Source: SB15 sp964557285
GTDB lineage: Bacteria; Chloroflexota; Anaerolineae; Aggregatilineales; J027
Reading direction: 5' to 3'
NCBI GenBank assembly: GCA_964557285.1
Contig: CAZKZS010000013.1
Span: forward strand, 1 to 33,593
DNA length: 33,593 nucleotides
Part shown: positions 23,710 through 31,695 of the stretch, piece by piece
Layout: each line of letters opens with the position of its first letter
How positions within the stretch are numbered: the stretch's first letter is position 1
Position numbers and translations under genes: made by a program
Notes under the pieces: generated by a model
The model's input: only the letters and a program-made list of their open reading frames with translations
The model's database searches: none
Told to the model about the DNA's origin: nothing

Positions 23710-24438
23710 ATGACTCTGGCGGATACAACCTCAGTTCGGTTTGGGGAGGGGCAAATTGGTATTTATTATCTGGCGGATACCGACCAGCCCGCCCCTTTTG
23801 TTATGCTGCTGCATGGCATCCCCGGTTCGGAAAAAAATCATGACCTTGCCTACCATCTTCGGGCAAAAGGCTGGCATGTGCTGGTGCTGCATTTTATGGG
23901 AGCATGGGGCAGTGGTGGCAGTTATAACCCGCTTCACCACCCGGACGAAGTGCGGGCGGCGCTGGACTTTGTACTCAGCAGCCAGTCGCCCCGTCCTATT
24001 GCCCCCTTAAGAATCGCGCTGGTGGGTTACAGTCTGGGCAGCCGTGCCGCGCTATTGGCGGCGGCGAAGGACACACGGGTCAAAGCCGTGATTTCTATGG
24101 CAGGCATTTGTGATTTTTCTGACCTGCTGCTGTCAGATGATTTTTTTGCTACGGCTGCTCAGTTTTTAAATGTAGCTCACGGCGCTGCTCTCAGAGAACT
24201 TTTTTTCAGGCTGGGTGAAGGGATTCAGCCCTATGAGGCGTTAGATAAAATTGCGCCGCGTCCTGTGCTGCTGATTCACGGGTCGGAGGATGAGATTGTG
24301 CCAGCTTTTCATCTGGATGGATTTACCTCCGCCGCCCATGTGCAAAAAGTGCTTTTGCCGGATGCAGGTCATTTGTTTGCCCTGCACCGCACCGAACTCA
24401 TTCAAACGGTCAGCGATTTTTTAGAAAAGCATGTGTGA
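23710..24438 (+). CDS. alpha/beta hydrolase (dienelactone hydrolase-like)
   Basis: A 242-residue soluble serine hydrolase. The nucleophile is Ser108 in VGYSLGSR, the acid Asp194 in HGSEDEIVP, and the base His221 in PDAGHLF. The oxyanion loop is LLHGIPGSEKNHD. No signal peptide. AAGGA precedes the ATG. It resembles the S9/dienelactone hydrolase group of esterases, but the substrate cannot be told. Its 3' end overlaps that of mutY by 18 bases on the opposite strand. Confidence 0.9.
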   Translation: MTLADTTSVRFGEGQIGIYYLADTDQPAPFVMLLHGIPGSEKNHDLAYHLRAKGWHVLVLHFMGAWGSGGSYNPLHHPDEVRAALDFVLSSQSPRPIAPLRIALVGYSLGSRAALLAAAKDTRVKAVISMAGICDFSDLLLSDDFFATAAQFLNVAHGAALRELFFRLGEGIQPYEALDKIAPRPVLLIHGSEDEIVPAFHLDGFTSAAHVQKVLLPDAGHLFALHRTELIQTVSDFLEKHV

Positions 24439-25506
24439 GCGTCGATTCAAGGCGTCAATCACCTGACGGTCAGCCGCCGAAAACGCATAGCGGCTTAATT
24501 CGGCTTCTGTCACCCACCGCCAATCCGCGCATTGAAGTGCCTGCGGCTGGCCGCCTTCGGGCAAATATAAACATTCAAACACATGGAGGGTAATTTTGAA
24601 ATGAGTATAGGCATGATTCACTTTGACAAAAAATGCTCCCACTTCAACCTGAATACCCAGTTCTTCATAAAGTTCGCGTTTGAGGCAGTCCTGTAAGGTT
24701 TCGCCGTTTTCCTGTTTGCCGCCGGGGAATTCCCATAGGCCGCCCAATAACTTATTGTCTGGTCGTTTGGCAATTAAAAGCTCACGATTCTTATTACGAA
24801 TTAAGCCTGCGGTCACATGATAATGGGGCGTGGGCGCTTTTTTCTTTTTTACCGGACGTTTTTCCTGCACGCCACGCTGAAACGCCAGACAGTAGTCGCG
24901 GATAGGGCATTCCCCACACAAAGGGCTGCGCGGCTTACAAATGGTGCGCCCCAGTTCCATAAGCGCCTGATTGTAATCGCCAGGATTTTCAGCCGGAACA
25001 AGCTGCTCGGCCATTTCCCACAGGCGATTTTGCACGGTGTTTTGGGTGACATCTTCCTCTATATCAAAAATACGGGAGAACACCCGAATCACATTTCCAT
25101 CCAGCACGGGCGCGGCTTCCCCAAAAGCGATACTGGCGATTGCGCCCGCAGTGTAGCGTCCGATGCCGGGAAGCTGCATGAGCGATTCAGCAGTGTCTGG
25201 AAACTGTCCACCGTACTGCTCAACGATTTTTTTTGCGGCCTGGTGCATGTTGCGGGCGCGGCTGTAATAGCCTAAACCTTCCCACATTTTTAGAACCGTA
25301 TCCTGATCAGCCGCCGCTAAATCCTGCACGGTGGGAAAAGCTGCCGTAAAACGCTCAAAATAGGGCATAACCGTAGTGACCTGAGTCTGCTGAAGCATAA
25401 TTTCTGACAGCCAGACGCGGTATGGGTCTTGAGAGGTACGCCAGGGCAAGGGCGCGGCTTTTTCAGCGTACCATGCCTGTAATGGCCGGATGAAACGATT
25501 ATCCAC
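24421..25506 (-). CDS. mutY: A/G-specific adenine glycosylase with intact Nudix box
   Basis: Removes adenine mispaired with 8-oxoguanine. Over 361 residues: catalytic Glu35 (SEIMLQQTQV), helix-hairpin-helix LPGIGRYTAG (112-121), catalytic Asp136 (VLDGNVIRV), and the iron-sulfur cluster Cys190, 197, 200 and 206 (Cx6Cx2Cx5C). The C-terminal MutT-like domain keeps the 8-oxoG recognition context HAYTHF (298-303). It also keeps a full Nudix box GX5EX7REUXEEXGU (263-285), which MutY proteins usually lose. It may therefore also hydrolyse an oxidised nucleotide. Start is GTG with only a weak ribosome site; it follows the PIN-TRAM gene by 14 bases. Confidence 0.95.
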   Translation of the reverse strand: MDNRFIRPLQAWYAEKAAPLPWRTSQDPYRVWLSEIMLQQTQVTTVMPYFERFTAAFPTVQDLAAADQDTVLKMWEGLGYYSRARNMHQAAKKIVEQYGGQFPDTAESLMQLPGIGRYTAGAIASIAFGEAAPVLDGNVIRVFSRIFDIEEDVTQNTVQNRLWEMAEQLVPAENPGDYNQALMELGRTICKPRSPLCGECPIRDYCLAFQRGVQEKRPVKKKKAPTPHYHVTAGLIRNKNRELLIAKRPDNKLLGGLWEFPGGKQENGETLQDCLKRELYEELGIQVEVGAFFVKVNHAYTHFKITLHVFECLYLPEGGQPQALQCADWRWVTEAELSRYAFSAADRQVIDALNRRSHMLF

Positions 25507-25520
25507 GCGGAGTCGGCCCT

Positions 25521-26579
25521 TTAACGGGCATCCCGTTCAGGAATGGCAAAGTACATTTTGCCTGCCGCGCTGCGAATGTAACGGGTAATAACAACTGTCA
25601 GGCTGCGGTCAAGGTAACGCTTGCCGCCTTCGACCACCACCATCGTTCCATCCTCTAAATATCCAACCCCCTGATCGGGTTCACGCCCCTCCTGAATAAT
25701 ACGAATATCCAGTTCTTCGCCGGGCAAAAGGGCGGGCTGCAATGCCAGTGACAGGTCATTTAAATTCAGCACCTGAACACCATGTACACTGGCAACACTG
25801 TTCAGATTAAAGTCATTGGTCATCAGGGGCAGCCCTCGCGCTTTTGCCACTTCCACGAGTTTAGAATCTACGGCCTCAATCGCTTCAGGATTGTCGTCAA
25901 TCACCTGAACCGGATTCACCCCTTCCTGCTTGAGTTTATTTAAAATTTCCAGTCCGTGCCGCCCGCGCTGTCGTCGAATAGGGTCGCTGGAATTGGCAAT
26001 GTTGTGGAGTTCAGAAAGGACAAACTGTGGTACGTACAAAATGCCCTGAATAAAACCGCTTTTGCTGATGTCCAGAATCCGGCCATCAATAATCACACTG
26101 GTATCCAGTATGACACCTGTATCCACGTTCATGCTGGGTAGGGTGCTGGTCAGGCTTACCCCGCGCAGGCGTCGGGCAAAATGCAGCATGTCAAAGGTTC
26201 TGGCCGAAAATAACACGATACAAAAATAGGAAGCGACCGCAGAAGAAATAATTGGGGAATACTGCCCCAACCAGCCCGGCAGCAACGACAACGGCCAGAC
26301 CAGCAGCAGCGCGATAAACAACCCGACCACCAACCCTATCAGGGAATTGAGCAGGATTTCGATGGGCGATTCCATCAGAATCCGCCGTAAAGATTTGGCT
26401 GGACGGGTGGTTAACCAGGGCGACACAATCAGCCCAAACAGCGCTCCTACCAGGGAAAAAAGCAGCCCATTGGCATCTTCCGGCAAATTGACGGTATCTG
26501 CGGTAGATACCCCAAAACTTGCCCCGACAATAGCAAAGACAATCATGCCCAGAATGCGGAAAACAAATTCGATTGACAA
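25521..26579 (-). CDS. PIN/TRAM domain membrane protein (YacL-like)
   Basis: A 352-residue protein with four N-terminal membrane spans (about 1-140), a PIN nuclease domain with acidic residues in VILDTSVIIDGR and LPLMTNDFNLN, and a C-terminal TRAM domain (ELDIRIIQEGREPDQGVGYLEDG). This is the YacL family found in Firmicutes, Actinobacteria and Chloroflexota, thought to act on RNA at the membrane. The start is TTG at 26579, seven bases after a perfect AGGAGG; a TTG eight codons upstream would place the ribosome site within the coding frame. It is 14 bases before mutY on the same strand. Confidence 0.92.
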   Translation of the reverse strand: MSIEFVFRILGMIVFAIVGASFGVSTADTVNLPEDANGLLFSLVGALFGLIVSPWLTTRPAKSLRRILMESPIEILLNSLIGLVVGLFIALLLVWPLSLLPGWLGQYSPIISSAVASYFCIVLFSARTFDMLHFARRLRGVSLTSTLPSMNVDTGVILDTSVIIDGRILDISKSGFIQGILYVPQFVLSELHNIANSSDPIRRQRGRHGLEILNKLKQEGVNPVQVIDDNPEAIEAVDSKLVEVAKARGLPLMTNDFNLNSVASVHGVQVLNLNDLSLALQPALLPGEELDIRIIQEGREPDQGVGYLEDGTMVVVEGGKRYLDRSLTVVITRYIRSAAGKMYFAIPERDAR

Positions 26580-26706
26580 ACTGCGTCCTCCTGCGCGGCA
26601 CAATCAGCCGTTGGGATAAAAGAGGACGGCGGGGAACATTGAGGGGAATAAGCGGTCTGGATTCAGATAAAGGAAGGTGAGTCCTGGCCGGAATTTCCTC
26701 AATGGA

Positions 26707-26735
26707 TTGTACAACGCGACACAAGCTATTAGGAT
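26707..26735 (+). promoter_or_regulatory. promoter of the flippase-glycosyltransferase pair
   Basis: TTGTAC (26707-26712) and TAGGAT (26730-26735) are 17 bases apart. Start of transcription near 26742 leaves about 12 bases before the ATG, with no Shine-Dalgarno site. Confidence 0.6.
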
Positions 26736-26753
26736 AAACACCCGAACTCTAAC

Positions 26754-28019
26754 ATGGATTCGCCTGCAACGTCAATGTTAAGTCGTCTTTCTCTCAATAC
26801 TTTCATCCTGATACTAAGTAACACCCTCACCGCAGGGCTGGCCTTTTTACTGAGCCTGTTGATTGGGCGCGGGTTGGGTGATACGGGGTTAGGGCGTTAC
26901 GCGGCGGTCATGGCCTGGATTTTCCCCCTTACGATTCTGGCGGATTTTGGGGTAAGCACCCTGATAACGCGGGATGTGGCTGAAAATCGCAGCCGCACCG
27001 CCGATTATATTCGGCAGGCGTTGTTCTGGCGATGGGTGCTGGCAGGCGGACTCGTTTTATTCCTCTGGATAGGAGCTTCGGCTGCTGAGACTGCTCAAGG
27101 GCTAAGAATCGCCAGTTTTTTGATCCTGATTGATTCACTTTTTGGAATTTACACGGCAGTATGGCGGGCATGGCAAATCATGTGGCCTATCCTGCTGCTG
27201 AATACGGGGCTGCTCAGTTTGCAAGTGGTGGGTACAGCGCTGGTACTGTGGCAGGGCGGAGGATTAAACGCGGTACTGGCCGCGCTGGTACTGGCAGATG
27301 GGATTCAGCTAGGCGCGGCATGGCTGTTGTGGCGATTCAAGTTTGACCGTCCTGTTCCGCAGACGGAAAAAATCATTCACTGGGAATTTCTCAAAAAAGC
27401 CCTGCCTTTTGCAGCAGGTGGGCTGCTGGCCGCCGTTTACAGCCGGATGATTTTTTTGATTCTGGAATCCGCTGCCAGCCCTGAAGTGGTAGGATGGTTT
27501 GCGGCGGCCTCTCGCTTTGTTGAAGCGGCCAAAATGCCGGCGCTGGCGCTGTTCGGCGCGATTTTTCCTCTGCTGGCTGCTCTTTCCCGTGATTCGGCTG
27601 CGTTACACAGTCTGGTGAAAAAAGTGAATTGGGGGCTGACGATTTATGCTTTCGGCGGGACGGTGTTTTTGACCCTGCTCAGTCAACCGATTCTGGATTT
27701 CACGTTCGGAGAGGGATTTCAAAATACTGTTCCCATCCTTATGCTTTTAAGCTGGAGTCTGATTCCGTCGCTGCTGCGCCAGAATTTCGCGGCAGTCCAC
27801 TATGCCCTGCACCACGAACATAGGGTTAATCAAATCATGCTGGTGGCGCTCCCTGTGCAGGGTATGGCTGGTATAGTGCTGGTTCAAATCATGGGCGGGC
27901 GTGGCGCAGCCTGGACCCTGTTATGCAGTGAGAGCCTGTTGATGGTAGGGTTATGGATGTCTTATAGGAGACAACTCCGTGAGAATCGGGATTCTGATAC
28001 CGGGTTTTTCAGCGAGTGA
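26754..28019 (+). CDS. polysaccharide flippase (Wzx/MOP superfamily)
   Basis: A 421-residue protein with about 12 membrane spans. The N-terminus (LSNTLTAGLAFLLSLLIGRGLGDTGLGRYA) is typical of polysaccharide-biosynthesis/O-antigen flippases of the MOP superfamily. It would move lipid-linked oligosaccharides across the membrane. The start could also be the ATG seven codons later. The last 41 bases overlap the glycosyltransferase gene, so the two are probably translated together. The sugar carried cannot be predicted. Confidence 0.9.
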   Translation: MDSPATSMLSRLSLNTFILILSNTLTAGLAFLLSLLIGRGLGDTGLGRYAAVMAWIFPLTILADFGVSTLITRDVAENRSRTADYIRQALFWRWVLAGGLVLFLWIGASAAETAQGLRIASFLILIDSLFGIYTAVWRAWQIMWPILLLNTGLLSLQVVGTALVLWQGGGLNAVLAALVLADGIQLGAAWLLWRFKFDRPVPQTEKIIHWEFLKKALPFAAGGLLAAVYSRMIFLILESAASPEVVGWFAAASRFVEAAKMPALALFGAIFPLLAALSRDSAALHSLVKKVNWGLTIYAFGGTVFLTLLSQPILDFTFGEGFQNTVPILMLLSWSLIPSLLRQNFAAVHYALHHEHRVNQIMLVALPVQGMAGIVLVQIMGGRGAAWTLLCSESLLMVGLWMSYRRQLRENRDSDTGFFSE

Positions 28020-29064
28020 GTCGGATTGGTCGATTCCTGTTTATCTTAATCTGGTACGAGAACTCGCTCGCAGCCATGATGTGCGGGTGTTTCCGATTCG
28101 TTATCCTTTTTCCCGCGAGCCTTACGAAGTGTACGGCGCGAAAGTGTTTCCTTTTGGCGGCGGGTCGTATACGTCCGGTTTGCAGCGCTGGCGTTTGATT
28201 CGGGACGTTGAAAAAGCGCTCATCCAGCATCATCAAACCCTGCCTTTTGATGTGCTGCACGCTATCTGGGCAGATGAAACAGGATATATTGCCAATCGGG
28301 TTGGCAAAAAAATGGGGATTCCCACAGTGGTGAGTATTGCGGGAGGAGAACTGGTCGGCTTCCCTGAGATTCATTATGGGCTGCAACTGGGCCGTTTTAC
28401 CTCATGGTTGGTGTACCATGCCGTTAAGAGTGCCACCCGTCTGATTGTACCCTGTATTTATACCGAACAGCTTCTTCAGCACTACACGGGTAGCCAGGAA
28501 CGGATTCGGCTTGTGCCGCTTGGCGTAGATACTACACTTTTTACGCTGCCAGAACAGGAACGGCGCACGCTGGAATTTTTGCATGTTGCCTCTTTAAGTC
28601 CGGTAAAACGCCAGGACATGCTGCTGCACCTGTTTACCAAACTGCCCAATGCCCATCTGCATATCGTGGGGGATGGAACGCTCCGTGAAACTCTCAAACA
28701 GTTAGCTGTGGATTTAGGAATCGCTGAACGGGTGATTTTTCATGGGGAGGTTGCCCATGACCGGCTTCCCACGTATTATCAGCAGGCCGAATTTCTGGTG
28801 ATGACTTCGCAGCACGAAGCCTTTTGTATGGCGGCGGTAGAGGCGGCGGCGTGCGGTACACTGGTGTTTGGCAGCAGCGTCGGGGTGCTGCCTGAAATTG
28901 GCATGACCGCCCCCGATGTAAATGGGCTGGCTGAACGGATTGTAATGCGGCGGCGTGCCAGCGCCGAACAACGGCGTATTCAATTACGCTGGCATGTGGA
29001 ACAGGCTTACAGCCTTGGACAGATGGTACAGGGCATTGTTCGCGTGTATAAAGAAATCACCTGA
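27979..29064 (+). CDS. family 4 glycosyltransferase (GT-B)
   Basis: A 361-residue GT4-type enzyme. Features: N-terminal acceptor domain starting MRIGILIPGFSASESDW, the hinge LHVASLSPVKRQDMLL, the nucleotide-sugar binding motif HIVGDGTLRETL, and the retaining-enzyme signature SQHEAFCMAAVEAAACGTLVFG (E-x7-E pattern). Start is GTG with AGGAG eight bases before it, inside the flippase gene. The pair likely builds and exports a surface glycan. The neighbouring gene on the other strand is unrelated. Confidence 0.92.
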   Translation: MRIGILIPGFSASESDWSIPVYLNLVRELARSHDVRVFPIRYPFSREPYEVYGAKVFPFGGGSYTSGLQRWRLIRDVEKALIQHHQTLPFDVLHAIWADETGYIANRVGKKMGIPTVVSIAGGELVGFPEIHYGLQLGRFTSWLVYHAVKSATRLIVPCIYTEQLLQHYTGSQERIRLVPLGVDTTLFTLPEQERRTLEFLHVASLSPVKRQDMLLHLFTKLPNAHLHIVGDGTLRETLKQLAVDLGIAERVIFHGEVAHDRLPTYYQQAEFLVMTSQHEAFCMAAVEAAACGTLVFGSSVGVLPEIGMTAPDVNGLAERIVMRRRASAEQRRIQLRWHVEQAYSLGQMVQGIVRVYKEIT

Positions 29065-29092
29065 ATTTACTATCCACTGAAAACTCATATTC

Positions 29093-30577
29093 TTAAAATC
29101 CCATCGTTTCGGGACGGCGGTAGTGGATAAGGCGCTGCAAGGCTTTTAATTCATACGGCCAGTCGTACCATTCCAGCTTGTAGCGCACACCGGAAAGGGT
29201 TTTTAACAAAGTACGCATCCTGCCGCCCAGACGCATATCAGTTACAGTGGGGTAGTAGGCGTTGACTACCGCTTCAAAATCCCTGACTTTGCGACGCACA
29301 TCATCTTTTAAAAATGGGGTATTGGGGTCGCGGCGCAGGGCAAAGGTCTGCCATTCGTCGCTTGCCCACTCATCCAGCGTTTGCGGAAACCGGAATCCTA
29401 ATTCCTGTGCGGCTTTTAAAAGTTCGCTGCGGTCATGCGGGACAGGGGTATAAATGTACAGGATAAGCTCCGTAGCAGGGTTAATCGCTTTTACTTTGCG
29501 GATGAAGCGAATGGTATTTTCGGCATCAGCAAGCGGGTCGGGAGGATTACCCATCACAAATGAAAATTCCGGTACAATGCCCACTTCCTGCATTTTGCGG
29601 GCAATTTCCAGCGTGCGGTTCGTGCTGGATTTGCCGCCTTTGTTCATCAATTTCAGGGTTTCGTCTGAACCGCTTTCCGCCCCCATAAAAATCATTTTGC
29701 AGCCGGAGCGTTTGAGCTTTTGCCAGGTGGCATCGCTGTAAGTGCTGAGTTTGTCAATCCGTCCCAGCGCCCACCAGTGGATGCCAAGCGGCATCAGGCG
29801 TTCGGCAATATCAGCAGCACGGTCTTCCTGAATAAAAAAATCCATGTCATGAAATTCGATGGCATCCGCGCCATATTTTTCGACGAGAATCCGCCCTACT
29901 TTTTCCACCCGTTCCGGCGATTCGGGCAGCCAGCGCTGGTTAACAATTCGCACCACCGCACAAAAATTACAGGCGAACGGACATCCAAAACTGGTGTGAT
30001 GACTCATCACCGCGCTGCCCAGATAACTTTTGCCACGATAGGTCAGCACGTCGTCCAGCCGTTCATAAGGCCACAGGGGAAGGGAATCTAACGGCACAAG
30101 CGGCGCACGGGGATTGATTTTGACTTGATTTTCATCTTGCCAAATGAGACTCGGCACATCGTTTAAACTGCCGCCGTGATGAAGGGTATCCACCAGTTTT
30201 CGGAAAGCAATTTCGCCCTGCCCCTCAATCACATAATCGACCAGCCCACTGGTGACACATACATCTCCATGATGGGAGGGGAAGTAACCGCCCCACACGA
30301 TGATTAACTGCGGCAGCGCAGCTTTGACCCGTCGGCAAACCTCAATTGCCTGCATTAACTGAGGCCCCGGCATGGTGGAAACCGCTAACAGCTTTGCCCC
30401 AGTGGCCTTTGCTTTTTCAATAATAACTTCAGCCGGATTCTCGACCACATTTCCATCAATAAAAATGGGTAGATAATCTCCGTCAATTACGGATGCAATT
30501 GCCAGCAGTGACATCGGCAAACGCTGTTTACCTCTGGTCACGCATTGAGGGTTAAATAAAAGGATGGTCGGGGTCAT
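29093..30577 (-). CDS. B12-binding radical SAM protein
   Basis: A 494-residue enzyme with an N-terminal cobalamin-binding domain (about 1-140; FNPQCVTRGKQRLPMSLLAIASV, VWGGYFPSHHGD) and a radical SAM domain whose 4Fe-4S cysteines are C199, C203 and C206 (CPFACNFC). The downstream GGES-like segment is MGAESGSDETLKLMNKGG. The C-terminal 100 residues are unrecognised. Relatives act as methylases or ring-forming enzymes on tetrapyrroles, hopanoids and natural products. No dedicated partner gene is adjacent, so the substrate is open. The ATG lies three bases after the predicted transcription start. Confidence 0.93.
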   Translation of the reverse strand: MTPTILLFNPQCVTRGKQRLPMSLLAIASVIDGDYLPIFIDGNVVENPAEVIIEKAKATGAKLLAVSTMPGPQLMQAIEVCRRVKAALPQLIIVWGGYFPSHHGDVCVTSGLVDYVIEGQGEIAFRKLVDTLHHGGSLNDVPSLIWQDENQVKINPRAPLVPLDSLPLWPYERLDDVLTYRGKSYLGSAVMSHHTSFGCPFACNFCAVVRIVNQRWLPESPERVEKVGRILVEKYGADAIEFHDMDFFIQEDRAADIAERLMPLGIHWWALGRIDKLSTYSDATWQKLKRSGCKMIFMGAESGSDETLKLMNKGGKSSTNRTLEIARKMQEVGIVPEFSFVMGNPPDPLADAENTIRFIRKVKAINPATELILYIYTPVPHDRSELLKAAQELGFRFPQTLDEWASDEWQTFALRRDPNTPFLKDDVRRKVRDFEAVVNAYYPTVTDMRLGGRMRTLLKTLSGVRYKLEWYDWPYELKALQRLIHYRRPETMGF

Positions 30578-30586
30578 CGTTCCCCT

Positions 30587-30616
30587 ATTCTAATAGAGTC
30601 GATGAATATCTGGCAA
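30587..30616 (-). promoter_or_regulatory. promoter of the radical SAM gene
   Basis: On the minus strand TTGCCA (30611-30616) and TAGAAT (30587-30592) are 18 bases apart. Transcription would start at about 30580, three bases before the ATG. A GGGGA lies between, too early to be transcribed. Confidence 0.65.
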
Positions 30617-30620
30617 ATGT

Positions 30621-31694
30621 TTAGCTGCTGTGCCGAATATGCAAAATGTCGCCATCCTGCACGATGTAGGTTTTGCCTTCCAGACGCAGCTTGCCGGCTT
30701 CTTTAACGGCCTGTTCGCTGCCCAGTTCCATCAGTACATCATAGGTCATGACTTCCGCGCGGATAAACCCTTTTTGCAAGTCGGAATGAATGACGCCTGC
30801 CGCTTCTGGCGCGGTTGCTCCTATATGGACACTCCACGCCCGCACTTCATCTTTGCCAACCGTAAAAAAGGATTGCAGGTGCATGAGGTCATAAGCAGCC
30901 CGGATAGCACGTTTGGCAATCGGTTCAGTGATGCCGTATTCCTGCAAAAAAACGTCACGGTCCTCTTTGCTTAACTGAGCGATTTCGGCTTCAATTTTGC
31001 CCTGCAAACTTAAGGTCTGGGTATTTTTATGCGGATACGTCACGCTGGGTGGGCGTAGCTCGTCACCTGTATTAAAAACCACCAGCAGCGGCTTTTGCGA
31101 TAAAAATCCAAAACCCCGCAGCGATTTTTCTTCTTCCGGTTCGAGTTCAAGGTCACGCAGCGGAATTTCATTTTCCAGCGTGCTTTTCAGCCGTTCCATC
31201 AGGGCAACTTCCTGTTCCAGTTTGTCGCGTCCGACTTTGCTGGCACGGTTCAGGTCACTTTGCAGGCGTTCGAGTTTTTTCTCAATCATGATCAGGTCAG
31301 ACAGGATAAACTCCGTATCCACCATTTCCACATCCCGCTTGGGGTCAATCGTGATATAGGGATGGGGAACAGCGTCATCTTCAAAAGCACGAATCACATG
31401 TACAAAGCCGTCTACCTGTGCCAGTTCATTTTTCAACTGACCACTCAGCCCACTTTCACCAAATCCCTTATCAATACCCGCGATGTCGCTAAATGTGACC
31501 GTTGCATAAACCGTTTTTTTCGGTTCATACATAGCGCTGAGTTTATCCACACGCTCATCCGGCACGTTCACAACCGCATTAAAAACTTCAATTTGCCCGC
31601 TTGAAACCGCGCCCGTCGGGCGGTTGAGTCCGGTTAGGGCGTTAAAAATGGTGGTTTTGCTGCTGTTTGGCAGTCCGATAATTCCTAATCTCAT
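30621..31694 (-). CDS. YchF-like P-loop NTPase with TGS domain
   Basis: A 357-residue Obg-type NTPase of the YchF/DUF933 group. The N-terminal P-loop is GLPNSSKTT (residues 7-15). Switch region DIAGIDKGFGESGLSGQ, a central coiled coil (ILSDLIMIEKKLERLQSD), and a C-terminal TGS domain (residues about 265-357; LQSFFTVGKDEVRAW, EGKTYIVQDGDILHIRHSS). YchF proteins bind ATP and associate with ribosomes. The usual Gly before the P-loop Lys is Ser here (S12). ATG follows the DegT stop by one base, in one operon. Confidence 0.93.
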   Translation of the reverse strand: MRLGIIGLPNSSKTTIFNALTGLNRPTGAVSSGQIEVFNAVVNVPDERVDKLSAMYEPKKTVYATVTFSDIAGIDKGFGESGLSGQLKNELAQVDGFVHVIRAFEDDAVPHPYITIDPKRDVEMVDTEFILSDLIMIEKKLERLQSDLNRASKVGRDKLEQEVALMERLKSTLENEIPLRDLELEPEEEKSLRGFGFLSQKPLLVVFNTGDELRPPSVTYPHKNTQTLSLQGKIEAEIAQLSKEDRDVFLQEYGITEPIAKRAIRAAYDLMHLQSFFTVGKDEVRAWSVHIGATAPEAAGVIHSDLQKGFIRAEVMTYDVLMELGSEQAVKEAGKLRLEGKTYIVQDGDILHIRHSS

Positions 31695-31695
31695 G

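Noticed and set aside
1824..24565. Shared 18-base string GGCTGGCCGCCTTCGGGC in leuS (about 1826) and mutY (about 24543)
   Set aside because: Both places encode Pro-Glu-Gly-Gly-Gln-Pro in frame; a chance match of common codons, not a repeat element.
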